Positions 50,401 through 60,669 of a DNA stretch of 64,000 nt are shown piece after piece. Under the pieces are notes generated by a model. The model was not told the DNA's origin. It saw only the letters and a list, made by a program, of their open reading frames with translations, and searched no databases. Origin of the DNA: Hepsetus odoe (taxonomy: Eukaryota; Chordata; Actinopteri; Characiformes; Hepsetidae); contig CM029377.1 in assembly GCA_017165825.1 (NCBI GenBank), positions 19,860,795 through 19,924,794 on the forward strand, given 5' to 3'. Every line of letters begins with the position of its first letter. Positions within the stretch are counted from its first letter, which is position 1. A program made the translations under genes and the position numbers.

Positions 50401-50860
50401 CGCTGAATGTTTGCGCGTCTTTGTTCACGTATTAATGTACATAATTTAGGTGTTTTCTTTTTTTTCCCCCTTTTCTTCATTCAAATATAATGATGTATTT
50501 ACCAGAGACCGTGCCAATGAATAAGCACCTCCAGCAGAAATTCTGTGAAATCAAGCGTTGTACAGAAACATTAAACTGAAAACCTCATATTAAAAAATAA
50601 TTCAGCACGTTATATCATATGGATTTTTCAGATGTGATCATTTATCTTTTCTCAGACGCTATTATATCATGTGAATATGTAAATGCCTGCGGTAATATCT
50701 TTTCAGTGAGGTAGCTTTAAGAGGCCTTTAATTCTCTTATCTGATCACCACTACTGTAAGCAACTGATGTGGCAGCTTTCTCAGTAAAGGCATACTTCAC
50801 ATCAAACTATTTACGCCTTAGTGATTTAACAATCCAGAAACCTTGAATAAAAGGTGGAGT
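50401..50860. other. Spacer upstream of E2F3
   Basis: AT-rich DNA between the E2F3 promoter and an L2 LINE fragment; nothing recognised. Confidence 0.4.
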
Positions 50861-50864
50861 TCTC

Positions 50865-51415
50865 CTGTAAGAGACAAGCTGTTTGACATGGCAAGGATGA
50901 AAATCAACATTACATCACCTCTCCACAGGGGTACCCCAAAGCTCTGTGCTGGGGCTTCTTTCTCTTTAAAGTTTACACCACCTCCTTGGACACTGGTTAT
51001 CTGCTCACATGGCTTTTCTTACCAGACAACACACAACTGTATCTGTATCATTCAAACCAGAGGACTCTATGAGAGTGACCCATATCTCAGCCTGCCTTTC
51101 ATAAATCTCCACTTGTAAGAAGGAACAGCACCTTCAACTTTATCTCTCTAAGACTAAGCTGCTGGTCATTCCAGCAGAAACAGTCTCTTTTTCAATGTTT
51201 AAATTTTTAAAAATCTGCTTTTCATCTCTCTCCCCAACCCAGTTTGTGAGAAAGGCATCGCCATTCCTTCACACAGGCAAACTCAGTCCAGAACGTTCTC
51301 ATTCTTGGTTCCCCGATGGAGGAATGAGCTACCAAATACTGGCAGAGCAGGGGCCTCCCTCTCTACCATCAAGAAGCTTTTCAAGAGGCAATCTCGTCCT
51401 TGAACCCCTCCTCCC
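50865..51415 (+). mobile_element. L2-like LINE fragment
   Basis: Reverse-transcriptase remnants: 'TSPLHRGTPKLCAGASF' matches the RGvPQGSVLGPLLF region, the stretch at 51020-51045 matches the ADDTQLY region, and 51322-51385 reads 'WNELPNTGRAGASLSTIKKLF', the typical L2/CR1 C-terminal motif. Frameshifts are present. It ends next to (ATCC)n. Confidence 0.75.
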
Positions 51416-51416
51416 A

Positions 51417-51447
51417 TCCATCCATCCATCCATCCATCCATCCATTA
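51417..51447. repeat. (ATCC)n microsatellite
   Basis: About seven ATCC units between the L2 fragment and the next SINE. Confidence 0.9.
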
Positions 51448-51462
51448 TCTGCCGCTTATCCC

Positions 51463-51676
51463 AAACAGGGTCGCAGGGGAGTGCTGGCGTCCAACCCAGC
51501 GCACACAGGGCGAGGGACGCACCCTGGACAGGACGCCAGCCCATCGCAGGGAGGAGCGGGACAGGGACGGCACCTTGCTCAAGGGCACCTCAGGGCAACC
51601 CATTGGGAAGGGGTTCGAACCCAATCCTCTGATCATGTGGACGACACCCTAACCACTAGGCCACCACTGCCCCTTT
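51463..51676 (-). mobile_element. tRNA-derived SINE, variant tail
   Basis: Reverse copy of the 'ctgcgatgggctgg' variant; head complement 'ctaaccactaggccaccactgcccc'. Confidence 0.85.
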
Positions 51677-52192
51677 TTTGTGAGCTATTAATTGTATTAC
51701 TACTTAATGATGAAATCAGGAAATACACTGCACTGATATACTGGGGACTGTAGTTCTGTAATATTACAATATTATAGTTCTATAGTTACAGTGCAAAAAA
51801 ACTGAGGTCCAGTGATCTTGATTGATATTCTTGGGATCATTTTAAATGTTTCAATATGATTTAATGCACTGATAACTGAACACAGTGTACATTCAAAAGT
51901 AACCAAGACATAAAAAGTATAAAATTTAAAAAGCACAATTTAACTCATCAATTCTGAAGGTGCCATATAGTCTCTTTCACTGTAAATGAGAAATACAAAA
52001 TACAAATCCTGGAGTGAAGACAGGTGGTATGGGGTTAATGCAATTATAATTGCAATATAATATGGTACATTGTGTTACAAACTGTGGTACCACTTCAAAC
52101 AGTGTCATTAATACGGAAATATGAAGAAGGTTTTTGACAAATTTTTTTCACTGACAGCATCTGATAATGATATTATTATTTATTTGTATTAT
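51677..52192. other. AT-rich spacer
   Basis: No gene, repeat family or regulatory cluster recognised. Confidence 0.4.
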
Positions 52193-52425
52193 CCATCCAT
52201 TATCTGCCGCTTGTCCCAAACGGGGTCGCGGGTGCTGGCGTCCAACCCAGCGCACACAGGGCGAGGACAGGGGACGCACCCTGGACAGGTCGCCAGCCCA
52301 TCGCAGGGAGGAGCGGGACAGGGAAGGCACCTTGCTCAAGGGTACCTCAGGGCAACCCATTGGGAAGGGGTTCAAACCCCCGACCTTCTGATCATGTGGT
52401 TGACACCCTAACCACTGCCCCATCC
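52193..52425 (-). mobile_element. tRNA-derived SINE, variant tail
   Basis: Reverse copy starting 'ccatccattatctgccgcttgtccc'; near full length. Confidence 0.85.
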
Positions 52426-52444
52426 CCGCCTCCCTAACACCTCT

Positions 52445-52535
52445 AATAGTCTTCTTCTTCTTCTTTAATCTTTCGGCTGCTCCCATTTAGGGGTCGCCAC
52501 AGTGGATCAACCATCTCCAAGTCTTAGAGTTGAGT
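52445..52535 (-). mobile_element. RTE-like LINE 3' end fragment
   Basis: 'cttcttcttctttaatctttcggctgctcccatttaggggtcgccacagtggatcaacc' is the reverse of the RTE 3' end also seen at 60117-60180. Confidence 0.7.
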
Positions 52536-52576
52536 AGAGTAATCTTTTATTATCCCACGAATGGTAAATTTGGGGG

Positions 52577-52822
52577 GGGGCAGTGGTGGCCTAGTGGTTA
52601 GGGCGTTGGCCACATGATCGGAGGATCGGGGTTCAAACCCCTTTCCAGTGGGTTGCCCTGAGGTACCCTTGAGCAAGGTGCCGTCCCCGTCCCACTCCTC
52701 CCTGCGATGGGCTGGCGACCTGTCCAGGGTGCGTCCCCTGTCCTCGCCCTGTGTGCGCTGGGTTGGACACCAGCACTCCCCCGCGATGCCGTTTGGGACA
52801 AGCGGCAGATAATGGATGGTAA
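52577..52822 (+). mobile_element. tRNA-derived SINE, variant tail
   Basis: Plus-strand full-length copy: 'gcagtggtggcctagtggttagggcg', box B 'gggttcaaacccc', tail 'acaagcggcagataatggatgg'. It forms an inverted pair with 52193-52425, with the RTE fragment in the loop. Confidence 0.88.
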
Positions 52823-53169
52823 ATTTGGGCGTTACAGGGCTCTTATAAAAGTGACAGATGTACAGAAAAATAATAGAAAAAAAAATATAGAGATATAAAG
52901 AAAGGAGCAAGTACAGGAGAAAGTACAATACATGGTAATACGTTTTAAATAAATTATAAATATAAATAAACAAGTAGCAAAATATAAGTGTAATAATAAT
53001 AAATGTAATAATAATAATAATATACAATACAACAATAATATACATTAATAGTATATAATATAATATATAATAATAAACAAGCAATGTAATGTTATGATGA
53101 TGAGTTGTGGAGTCTTATTGCTGCAGGGAGGAATGACCTGCGGTAGCGTTCTTTCTTACACTGCGGGTG

Positions 53170-53364
53170 TAAGAGTCTGCTCTGGAAGATTGTGGGTTTG
53201 ATTCCCTCACCAGTAGGTTGCCCTGAGGTACCCTTGAGCAAGGTACTGTCCCTGTCACTGCTCCCTGGGTGCTTTCAATAGCTGCACAGTGTTGCAGAGG
53301 TCCAATTTCATTGTGGTTCGCTGTGACGTGACCTCGCAATGACAAGAATAGTCACTTTCATGTT
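53170..53364 (+). mobile_element. tRNA-derived SINE, 5' truncated
   Basis: Starts inside the B box region ('gaagattgtgggtttgattccctcaccagtagg') and ends 'caatgacaagaatagtcactttc'. Confidence 0.8.
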
Positions 53365-53859
53365 TACTGTTACATCAGTGGCCACTAAATTTCTCACTGG
53401 TGTAACATCATTGTGACAATTTATTGGGGCGCCATAGCCATTAGAACACTGTTTCCTAAGTCCATTGAGTAACTACCCAACTTTATTGTGGCACAGTCCC
53501 CTTCCTGTTATTGCCACCGGTGGCCTGTAGGTGGTACTCTTCGCCAAAACAACAGCGTGTAATATATTTCCGCAAAGCCAGTTTTAATGCATTCCATTTT
53601 TTTTTAAGATCATCTCTGAGCTGTTCCGAGTGGAGACGAATGTAATAAAAGCTCTTTGAATTCCAGATTTACAGCTAAAAAAAAGAACAAACCACTCACA
53701 GGGACGAAACATTTTTGCACTGTGACAGACCTGATTCGTATATAAGAATATTTCTTAATTAAAATGTAGTTTCCCCAACGTACAGACATTTGCTGTAATG
53801 CAGAAACTCAAATCAGACAGCAGCACCTCCCTCCCTGATGGCTCAGGTAATCAGAACAG

Positions 53860-54190
53860 CGTGCGCTTTATCATGGGCGGGAGCTTTTCCGTAGGAGGAG
53901 TCCAGCACGACAGCACTCCAATCAGCGACATGGCTTTGGTGGGTGCGGTCTAACGTGTATTCGAGGCGCGTCGCATTGTTGGGTGTGGCCAAATCACAGA
54001 CGCGGCTTTTAGATGCTGGGCGGGGTCTAGAGAAACGAAAGGCAGTGGGCGGAGCTGACAGACACATGAAATCGCTACAGTAGGCGGGGCGACAAGTCAC
54101 GGTCGCGCCAGGGAGGAGCAAGCAGAACGCGCTTGGCGGGGCTAAAGATTCACTGCGCTTTTACTTACTATCCAAAGCCCCGCCTCGATA
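53860..54190. promoter_or_regulatory. CpG island with repeated GC boxes
   Basis: GC-box sequences recur: GGGCGGG near 53876, GGGCGGGG near 54019, GGGCGG near 54047, GGCGGGG near 54083 and 54134, and an inverted CCCCGCC near 54179. CpG density is far above the flanks. It lies 200-500 bp upstream of the MBOAT1-like exons and 4 kb from the E2F3 start, so it is a candidate MBOAT1 promoter. No first exon was recognised. Confidence 0.5.
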
Positions 54191-54393
54191 AAGCAAACAC
54201 AACTCCCACAAGAGTTGGTTTGTGAAGGGCGAGGTGATAATGAGATCCTGTGGGAGGGGGTAAATGAAGGTGTGAGTGGTGAGGACCCGCGGAGAAGATG
54301 CTGCTGCCCCTCACGGCTCAGCTTTGAGACTGTCATGATCTGTCATGAGTCCCAAATGATAGTATACAGGATTTAATTCCAGTTTACAAGTAG

Positions 54394-56784
54394 TTTCACA
54401 AAGGCTTGGCAATAACTTTGCACCTTTGCACCACTCTAACCTTCCAGGTTCATGATGGTAAGGAACATTTAAGTTAAGTTCAGAAATGGTCATCATGCAA
54501 TGCACACAAACTGAGTGACCTGGAAAGAATAATCATACTATAAAGTATTAAAACCACATTGCATATTATATTATTATATATTAAGCCATGAACCCATATT
54601 GCTGATAGGTTGGATAGGTGTTTTACTCTGTGTATGTTTACAGGTATGTGTCGCAAGCAAGATGAACTCACGCTCGAGCAGAGATGCCTGGCAGTAATGT
54701 ATGTACACATGGTTTTATTATTTTGAGCAAGCTTTAAATGAAGAGAAAGGATGACAGTATTTAATCTATTTGAGCTGGCAGACTAGAAGAGTATGTAGGA
54801 CATGATCTTGCTGGGCTGTTGATTGGCTCTTGAAATGTTTGCAAACAAACAGTGCTTTTAATTTAGATACAATTGCATACAGATGTCTGGGTCTCTTCAA
54901 TGCCAAGCTTTGGACTGAATGATCGAGTTATCTAATGCTGAAGTCGAAATGGGCTGCCATAAGTTTTTGGTCTTAACTGCCATATGGAAAGGTTTTGGCA
55001 CCCCGGTTATATTGTAGATTTTGCTCAATAAACATATAATGAAACATTTGTGACCAGAGGTTCCACTGTAATTGTTTTCTGTAAGCGATGTGGTTTTGTC
55101 ATCTAATTATTAAATTTTCAGTTAAATAACTAAATGTGTCATTTGGTTCAGACTTATATTATGACAGCTTATATACTAAGTACATTTTTTGACTCCATTT
55201 GCATGATTTATAGTCACAATGATCTTGTGTGCAGATTGGATGATAACTGGTGAAATACAAGCACCTTGTGTAAACTGTAATTCTCTACAAATCCTCATGT
55301 GCACTGACAGGAGAGGTGGCGAGAAGAAGGCAAGTAAATTTAGGTTTAGTTAATATGGATGGACTGTGTGGAAAACCATTGACAGCATCTGTGGGATTTT
55401 TGGAACTGTCAGACTGTGATCGAAACAATGATTTTCTCTTAGTTGAATACGCTTTTCCATCGTTCATTTTTGCTTTTCAGAAAACATACAGCAGAACAAA
55501 GAAATAAAGGGAATACCCATAAATAGACCATTTTGTGAAAGCTCACATAATGCAAAAATGAAATCAAAGTAATTAACTGCAGTTGAATTTATGTAGCTAT
55601 GCAAAAGGCTGCTCTAATCACATGTTTAATTATGATTTTTTTTAAGTTTGAGTCTGTAATGTTATAAATTGTATTTTAGGGCTTGTTCTGAACTGTTTAC
55701 AAAATGATCTAACAGTGCTGACTTAGATGGGTCTAAATGCCATAAGAATAATGATCTATTTCTTTAAACCAAATAGTTTAATTCCACAAAATTATTAACA
55801 GTGGATATGCTTTTATGCCAGGTCTGCAATTCAGTTCAAGTTTTTAAATTTTAAACTTTTATATATATTTAGGCAGGTGTGGAAAAAATGCTGTAAACAA
55901 AGAATGCTTTCAGAAATATAAATAATGATTGTTTATTTTTAACAATTTACAAAATGCAAAGTGAGCAAACAAAAGAAAAATCTAAATCAAATTAATATTT
56001 GGTGTTTCTACCTTTTGCCTTCAAACCAGCATCAGTTCTTCTGGCCCCCACAGAGCCCTGATCTCAACATCATCCAGTGTGTCTGGATTACATGAAGAGA
56101 CAGAAGGATGTGAGGAAACCTACATCCACAGAAGATCTGTGGTTAGTTCTCCAAGATGTTTGGAACGACCTACCAGCCGAGTTCCTTCAAAAACTGTGTG
56201 CAAGTGTACCTAGAAGAACTGATGCTGTTTTGAAGGCAAAGGGTGGTCACACCAAATATTGATTTGATTTAGATTCTCTTTTGTTCATTCACTGCATTTT
56301 GTTGATTGATGAAAATAAATGATTAACACTTCCATTTTTGAAAGCATTCTTTATTTACAGCATTTTTTCCAAACCTGCCTAAAACTTTTTCACAGTACTG
56401 TACATTATAATGGAAAATGCTACTTAATGCAATTTGGACAGTTGATCTGGTGCTAGATGTTTGTATGAGGAATGAAAAGAAGTAAACGCTGCAGCTGATC
56501 TACTGTCTCACTTTCGCTCTCTCAGGTCAATGTACTTTCATGTGCACATCATCAGCTTTCTGACTACGATCTTCCTGCCCAGCCGACCCAGGAACTCCAA
56601 GCCTGAAATCCATGCCCAGCATTGTAGTGCAACAACAACATGCAGAGGGCTGGTTGGCCTTCTGCTGCCCTCTTGGCAAGAATGCTTGCCAGAGAAGCAC
56701 TCCGTGTCTGACACAAACTCTAACAGGTCTACCTTACAGACTGTGTGTGTATATATCTATATACACACACAGTCTGTAAGGTAG
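54394..56784 (+). pseudogene. MBOAT1: MBOAT1-like acyltransferase, incomplete set of exons
   Basis: Three pieces match lysophospholipid acyltransferase MBOAT1/2 in order and with agreeing phases: an exon ending at 54457 (TTLTFQVHD, start uncertain, perhaps 54394); 54644-54698 (GMCRKQDELTLEQRCLAV); and a last exon from 56526 (SMYFHVHIISFL, then IFLPSRPR). The family is a multipass ER membrane O-acyltransferase that remodels lysophospholipids. I could not find the exons for the N-terminal membrane segments or, between 54.7 and 56.5 kb, the roughly 250 residues holding the catalytic His. The divergent position relative to E2F3 matches mammalian gene order. Either the gene has decayed here or the missing exons are lost or too diverged to see by eye. 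The last frame runs into a palindrome (56721-56792), where its stop codon lies. Confidence 0.6.
55870..56402 (+). mobile_element. Tc1-derived short element, copy 5
   Basis: Left end slightly truncated (TTTAGGCAGGTGTGG), right end complete (CACAGTACTGTA). The interior keeps MKRQKDVRKPTSTEDLWLVL and KAKGGHTKY of the transposase tail in one 61-residue frame. It lies just upstream of the last MBOAT1-like exon. Confidence 0.82.
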
Positions 56785-56792
56785 ACCTGTTA
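56721..56792. repeat. 72-bp near-perfect palindrome
   Basis: Two 35-base arms (TAACAGGTCTACCTTACAGA... and its exact reverse complement) surround a TC dinucleotide. The inner arm is a (GT)n/(AC)n stretch. It would form a long perfect hairpin in RNA or cruciform in DNA. It overlaps the 3' end of the MBOAT1-like reading frame. Confidence 0.95.
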
Positions 56793-57980
56793 GATCTAGG
56801 GGTTGATTTTGCAAAAAGTCGAAAGTCTGCCTTTGGACTCTAATCGAGACAGTGAATCATCACACAGTTTTCTGGACACAGCAGAATGAACACATCACAC
56901 CTTTACTCAGTAAATTAATTCTGCCCTTATTAAGGATTTTTTTTTTAAACAGGTAAACTTTGGGTACTTGAACTGGAGGAGATGGAGAGCATAACTGTGA
57001 ACTAATGTTGTCTAATAGGTATTAACTGTCTATATAACATAAAGACTGGTTTTGGTTTTGAAAGCAACAAGTTTACTATTGTTTTACATGTGTGCAGTTC
57101 AATAAAGAATTATGTAATGTTTCAGATAGTTCTATTGCATGGAGGTTCTGCCATGTTTAGTATTTTCAGTCAGGATAGTAAATGATTTTAAAGCTATGCT
57201 ACTAGATATGGTACAAATCTTCATCTGGGTCGCTGTCATGAAGTGCCATCACCAGAAAGTGCTGGAAGATATCAGGAATCAGAAAGTATTTCCTGGAATA
57301 GCACACTCATACTGTTTGATATCAGTGCTGGCTGTGTGTTTCTTTATGTGTTTAAGTAGTTTTAGCATGATTGCTAGTTTTAGCATGAAAAATTACTTTT
57401 ATATGCTCATCTGGTGAGTCACTCATTCACTTTCATAGCCTCTTTTATTATTAGGGTCTGAAGCCTGACCCAGCTCTCACGGGACAAAAGTTGGGGAAAC
57501 ACAATTGACAGGTGGCCAGTCTATTGCAGGGCAGACACAAACACACCCGCTCACACGGGAATCCAACCCAGGACCTTCTTGCTGTGCCGACAAACAGCAG
57601 CACCACTGTTCCACCAGTAGGTCAGTTAAGCAGCTAAAGCTTTGTATGAAAAATACACAAACCGTTGCTCTATCTGCTAATACTAAATGTTTAGTTTATG
57701 GGATTGGAAAAGAAAAAAGTGATCTCTATGCACAACAATATAAACCTCAGCTAACCATAATGTCTCACAAGAATAAGTTTAAGTAAGTACAAAAAAATAT
57801 AAAACATCTACTCCTACAGTCTCCTTGCAATACACACACCATGGAGACATGTGTTTATATACTTACAGTCTTAGCATAAAACAGTAACTAGTATTGCTAG
57901 GAGTAATAGTATGAATATTTTGTTCTCTCTTCTGGTGCTATGAAGAAATACAATGTCTATAAATGCCTTATGGCATGTTA
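56793..57980. other. Spacer, no gene assigned
   Basis: A 92-residue frame at 57139-57417 contains hydrophobic stretches but no splice or family support. A dispersed-repeat piece (about 57505-57600) shares the 'cacacgggaatccaacccaggacc' motif. Confidence 0.4.
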
Positions 57981-57981
57981 C

Positions 57982-58208
57982 AGCAGTGGTCTAGTGGTTA
58001 GGGAGTTGGCCACAGGATCAGAAGATTATGGGTTCAAACCCCTTACCAGTAGGTTGCCCTGAGGTACCCTGACTGTCCCCATCACTGCTCCCTGGGCTTT
58101 CATAGCTGCCCCCTGCTGCACTGTTTGTGTGCGTGGTAAAATGCAGAGTTCCAATTTTGTTGTGCTGTGCTGTGTGTACTCATAATGACAAGATTAGTCA
58201 CTTTCACT
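57982..58208 (+). mobile_element. tRNA-derived SINE
   Basis: Head 'gcagtggtctagtggttagggagttgg', box B 'gggttcaaacccc', body 'gttgccctgaggtaccc' and tail 'cataatgacaagattagtcactttc'. Confidence 0.82.
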
Positions 58209-59290
58209 TAATGGACTTGAGAGCTACATTTTGGAACAAATTATAACTCTTACTGGTATTAGTAGCTCTGAATGGGCAACTTCACAGGTTATAGTCAGTT
58301 TAATGCATCACTAAAGATGGTGGCATGCACTTCTGTAAATACAGGTCATGAATGTGGGAGATGGATGTGTTTTGTTGATTGGTAAGCAGTTAGGCTCAGG
58401 AACAAGCTAGAAATACCTGCTCTAGTCAGTTAAATACAAATGATTTTGGCTTTGACTAGATTGAATGACTCAGAGTAAGAACTGCTCAGACTTTTCAGTT
58501 AGACTGAAAAAACAAAGGTCTTGTTTAGACACATACCAATCCATGCTAGTCATTCTCACTCTTGCATAATGGGCAGAGTAGTAGAAATCCTGTTTCTGGA
58601 AAGATGGTTTCTTTATCTTGGCCTTATTTACTGAAGCAGGCAGGGAATTCTTTCCCACCTTCTTGCTCCTGTGGTCCTTTTAGTCCAGCTGCTGGTGCTG
58701 TTGGACTTAAAGGTTCATCTGTGGTTTCAACAGACAGCTTATGCATTTTAACAGAGGGGGGCGCTCTCTACTTAATTATCTAATGAGCTGTCACATGGCA
58801 AAAGTGACACACACTTACCTCTGCATTCATAAAAACAGGAAATGTTATTAGTTAACTTATGGTGTGTGTAGACACTTTCATCCACATTAAATGAAAATAT
58901 AAAGGGATCTTATTGTTCACATTTCAGATTGTGGCTATATAGCAGAGCCATCCAGAGTCTTTAGAACTGTAGAGACATTAGTCTTTTAAAACATACCTTT
59001 TTAGAAAGAGTTACAATACTGTCTCTCATAGGCTGCCACAGGCAAGAAAATGAGAGAGCTAAATAGTTAAAAGCTCTAAACACTTAGAAGATCTAGTGCA
59101 CTCATATAGTGGGATTTGTACTCATATATTGAGAGTCGATAAACAATGAACATAAAATAAATGCCCTGCACCTGTTTTAGTAGTTTGTACCATGTTCAGT
59201 CTTACAGTGGATTTTTGCCTGAATAAATAATTTCACATCAAAGCCTAGCACAAGAAACTAGGAGCATCAACTTCTCAGTAAATTTTTGAT
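58209..59290. other. Spacer, no gene assigned
   Basis: No coding exon or repeat family recognised. Confidence 0.4.
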
Positions 59291-59407
59291 ATGTTGACCA
59301 GGGTGTTTCTCTGCCTTTCGCACTGTGAGAACTGCTGGTGGCTTCAGCACCACTCGCAACCCTCCTCATGGTAAGCGGTTATTATAATGAGTGAGTGAGT
59401 GAGTGAG
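59290..59407. repeat. Dispersed repeat ending in (GAGT)n
   Basis: 'ccagggtgtttctctgcctttcgcactgtgag' to '(gagt)n'; second copy of the repeat at 32812. Confidence 0.6.
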
Positions 59408-59526
59408 AGTGGTTAGAAGAATATAGTTAGAAGAGGACAAGTTTGGTTGCTCTTCAAACAATATATGCAAAATGTTAAACCCAGCAGATTTATTCTCACA
59501 AATAATGACATTTATTTTTGGAAGGG

Positions 59527-59753
59527 CTGGCAATGGTGGCCTAATGGTTAGTCACTAAGCCACATGATCGGAAAGTTGTGGGTCAAGTCCCAAACCAGCA
59601 GGTTACCTTGAGGAACATTACATCCCCAACACTTCTCTCTGGGCACTGGATATGGCTGCCCACTGCTTCAGTGTGTATGGTTGAAATGAAGAGAAGTATT
59701 TATTTGTGGTGCACTGAATGCTGTCGCAATCAGAAAATAGTCACCTTCACTTT
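59527..59753 (+). mobile_element. tRNA-derived SINE, diverged
   Basis: 'ggcaatggtggcctaatggttagtcac' head and 'caggttaccttgaggaaca' body, with the tail 'agtcaccttcacttttc'. Older than most copies here, judged by its changes. Confidence 0.7.
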
Positions 59754-60116
59754 TCAAATGTATGTCATTTATAATTACGCAAAACTAAACCTCAACAATT
59801 TAGTCATTTTTAACTGCTGCTTAGTAGCTGAAAAAACCTCAGTACCCTTCTCATTAAAAAACGGAATCGTCTTCTGTTCTCATGCTCTGTTTCTAATTGT
59901 CATGCAAAGTCCTTTCCATTCAACCATCTGTTGGTCCAGCCATCCACCCATCCATTATATGAGCCTCTTATCTTAACCAGGTTAGTTGCAGCTTCTGGAG
60001 CACTCTTAGGGCAAGAATCCTGGACTTTTACTAAGAAAGGAAATGATTACCGTGTCTGTTCATTGTGCTATGATGTATATGGACATATTTTACACATATA
60101 ATCATCTAAACCTCTT

Positions 60117-60334
60117 CTTCTTCTACTCCTTTTTCTTTCGGCTGCTACCATTTAGGGGTCGCCACAGCGGATCAACTATCTCCATTTCTTCCAGGCTTCT
60201 GCATCTTCCTGCTTCAAACCAACCACCTGCATGTCCTCTCTCACCACGTCCATAAACCTCCTCTTTGGTCTTCCTCTTCTCCTCTTTCCTGGCAGCTCCA
60301 TCTTCAACATCCTCCTCCCAATATAATCCCCGTC
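60117..60334 (-). mobile_element. RTE-like LINE, first half (split by LTR element)
   Basis: On the minus strand the frame includes GKRRRGRPKRRFMDVVRED, the conserved RTE C-terminus, and then the 3' end 'ctgtggcgacccctaaatggtagcagccgaaag'. The LINE continues at 63858 after the LTR element, with only the 5-bp duplication CCGTC repeated. Confidence 0.8.
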
Positions 60335-60658
60335 TGTCACGGATGAGGTGTTTTGTGCACGATAGAGGGCGCTCTGTTCTGACTGAACACACCTGAGCTA
60401 ATGAAGGCACAGGTGTGTTTCATTGGGGCTGACTATTTAAGCCCCGATGAGTCAGAACAGAGCGCGGCTCATTTGTTAGGCTAAGCCTACACTCTGTGGT
60501 GGTTTGGTATTTTGGTTTGATTTGGTTGAGGCTGCAGTTCCTTGATTTTGGTTAGGAACTGCAGTCCTTTGTTTTGTTTTGTAAATATAGCTAATAAAGT
60601 TACGTTGCGAACTCCTGGCTCAGCATTGGCGTCCTCCCTGCACCCCGCCACCGTTACA
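60335..60658 (+). repeat. 5' LTR
   Basis: 324 bp, TG...CA ends. It contains a TATTTAA box (60434-60440), a predicted transcript start about 30 bp downstream (near 60464) and an AATAAA at 60592-60597. Nested inverted repeats lie in the U3 part: 'gcgctctgttctgact' against 'agtcagaacagagcgc', and 'aacacacctg' against 'caggtgtgtt'. Confidence 0.92.
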
Positions 60659-60659
60659 G

Positions 60660-60669
60660 AATGAGCCGC
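60660..60669 (+). other. Putative self-priming primer-binding site
   Basis: AATGAGCCGC directly after the 5' LTR is the exact reverse complement of GCGGCTCATT (60464-60473), which lies where the RNA should start (30 bp after the TATTTAA box). There is no TGG as expected for a tRNA primer. Known precedent: Tf1/sushi-type Ty3-Gypsy elements prime from the folded 5' end of their own RNA. Confidence 0.68.

Noticed and set aside
51417..51676. Possible CRISPR-like or satellite array
   Set aside because: It is a simple ATCC repeat followed by a SINE.
57139..57417. 92-residue hydrophobic frame considered as another MBOAT exon
   Set aside because: No residue-level similarity to MBOAT1/2 and no flanking splice sites in phase.
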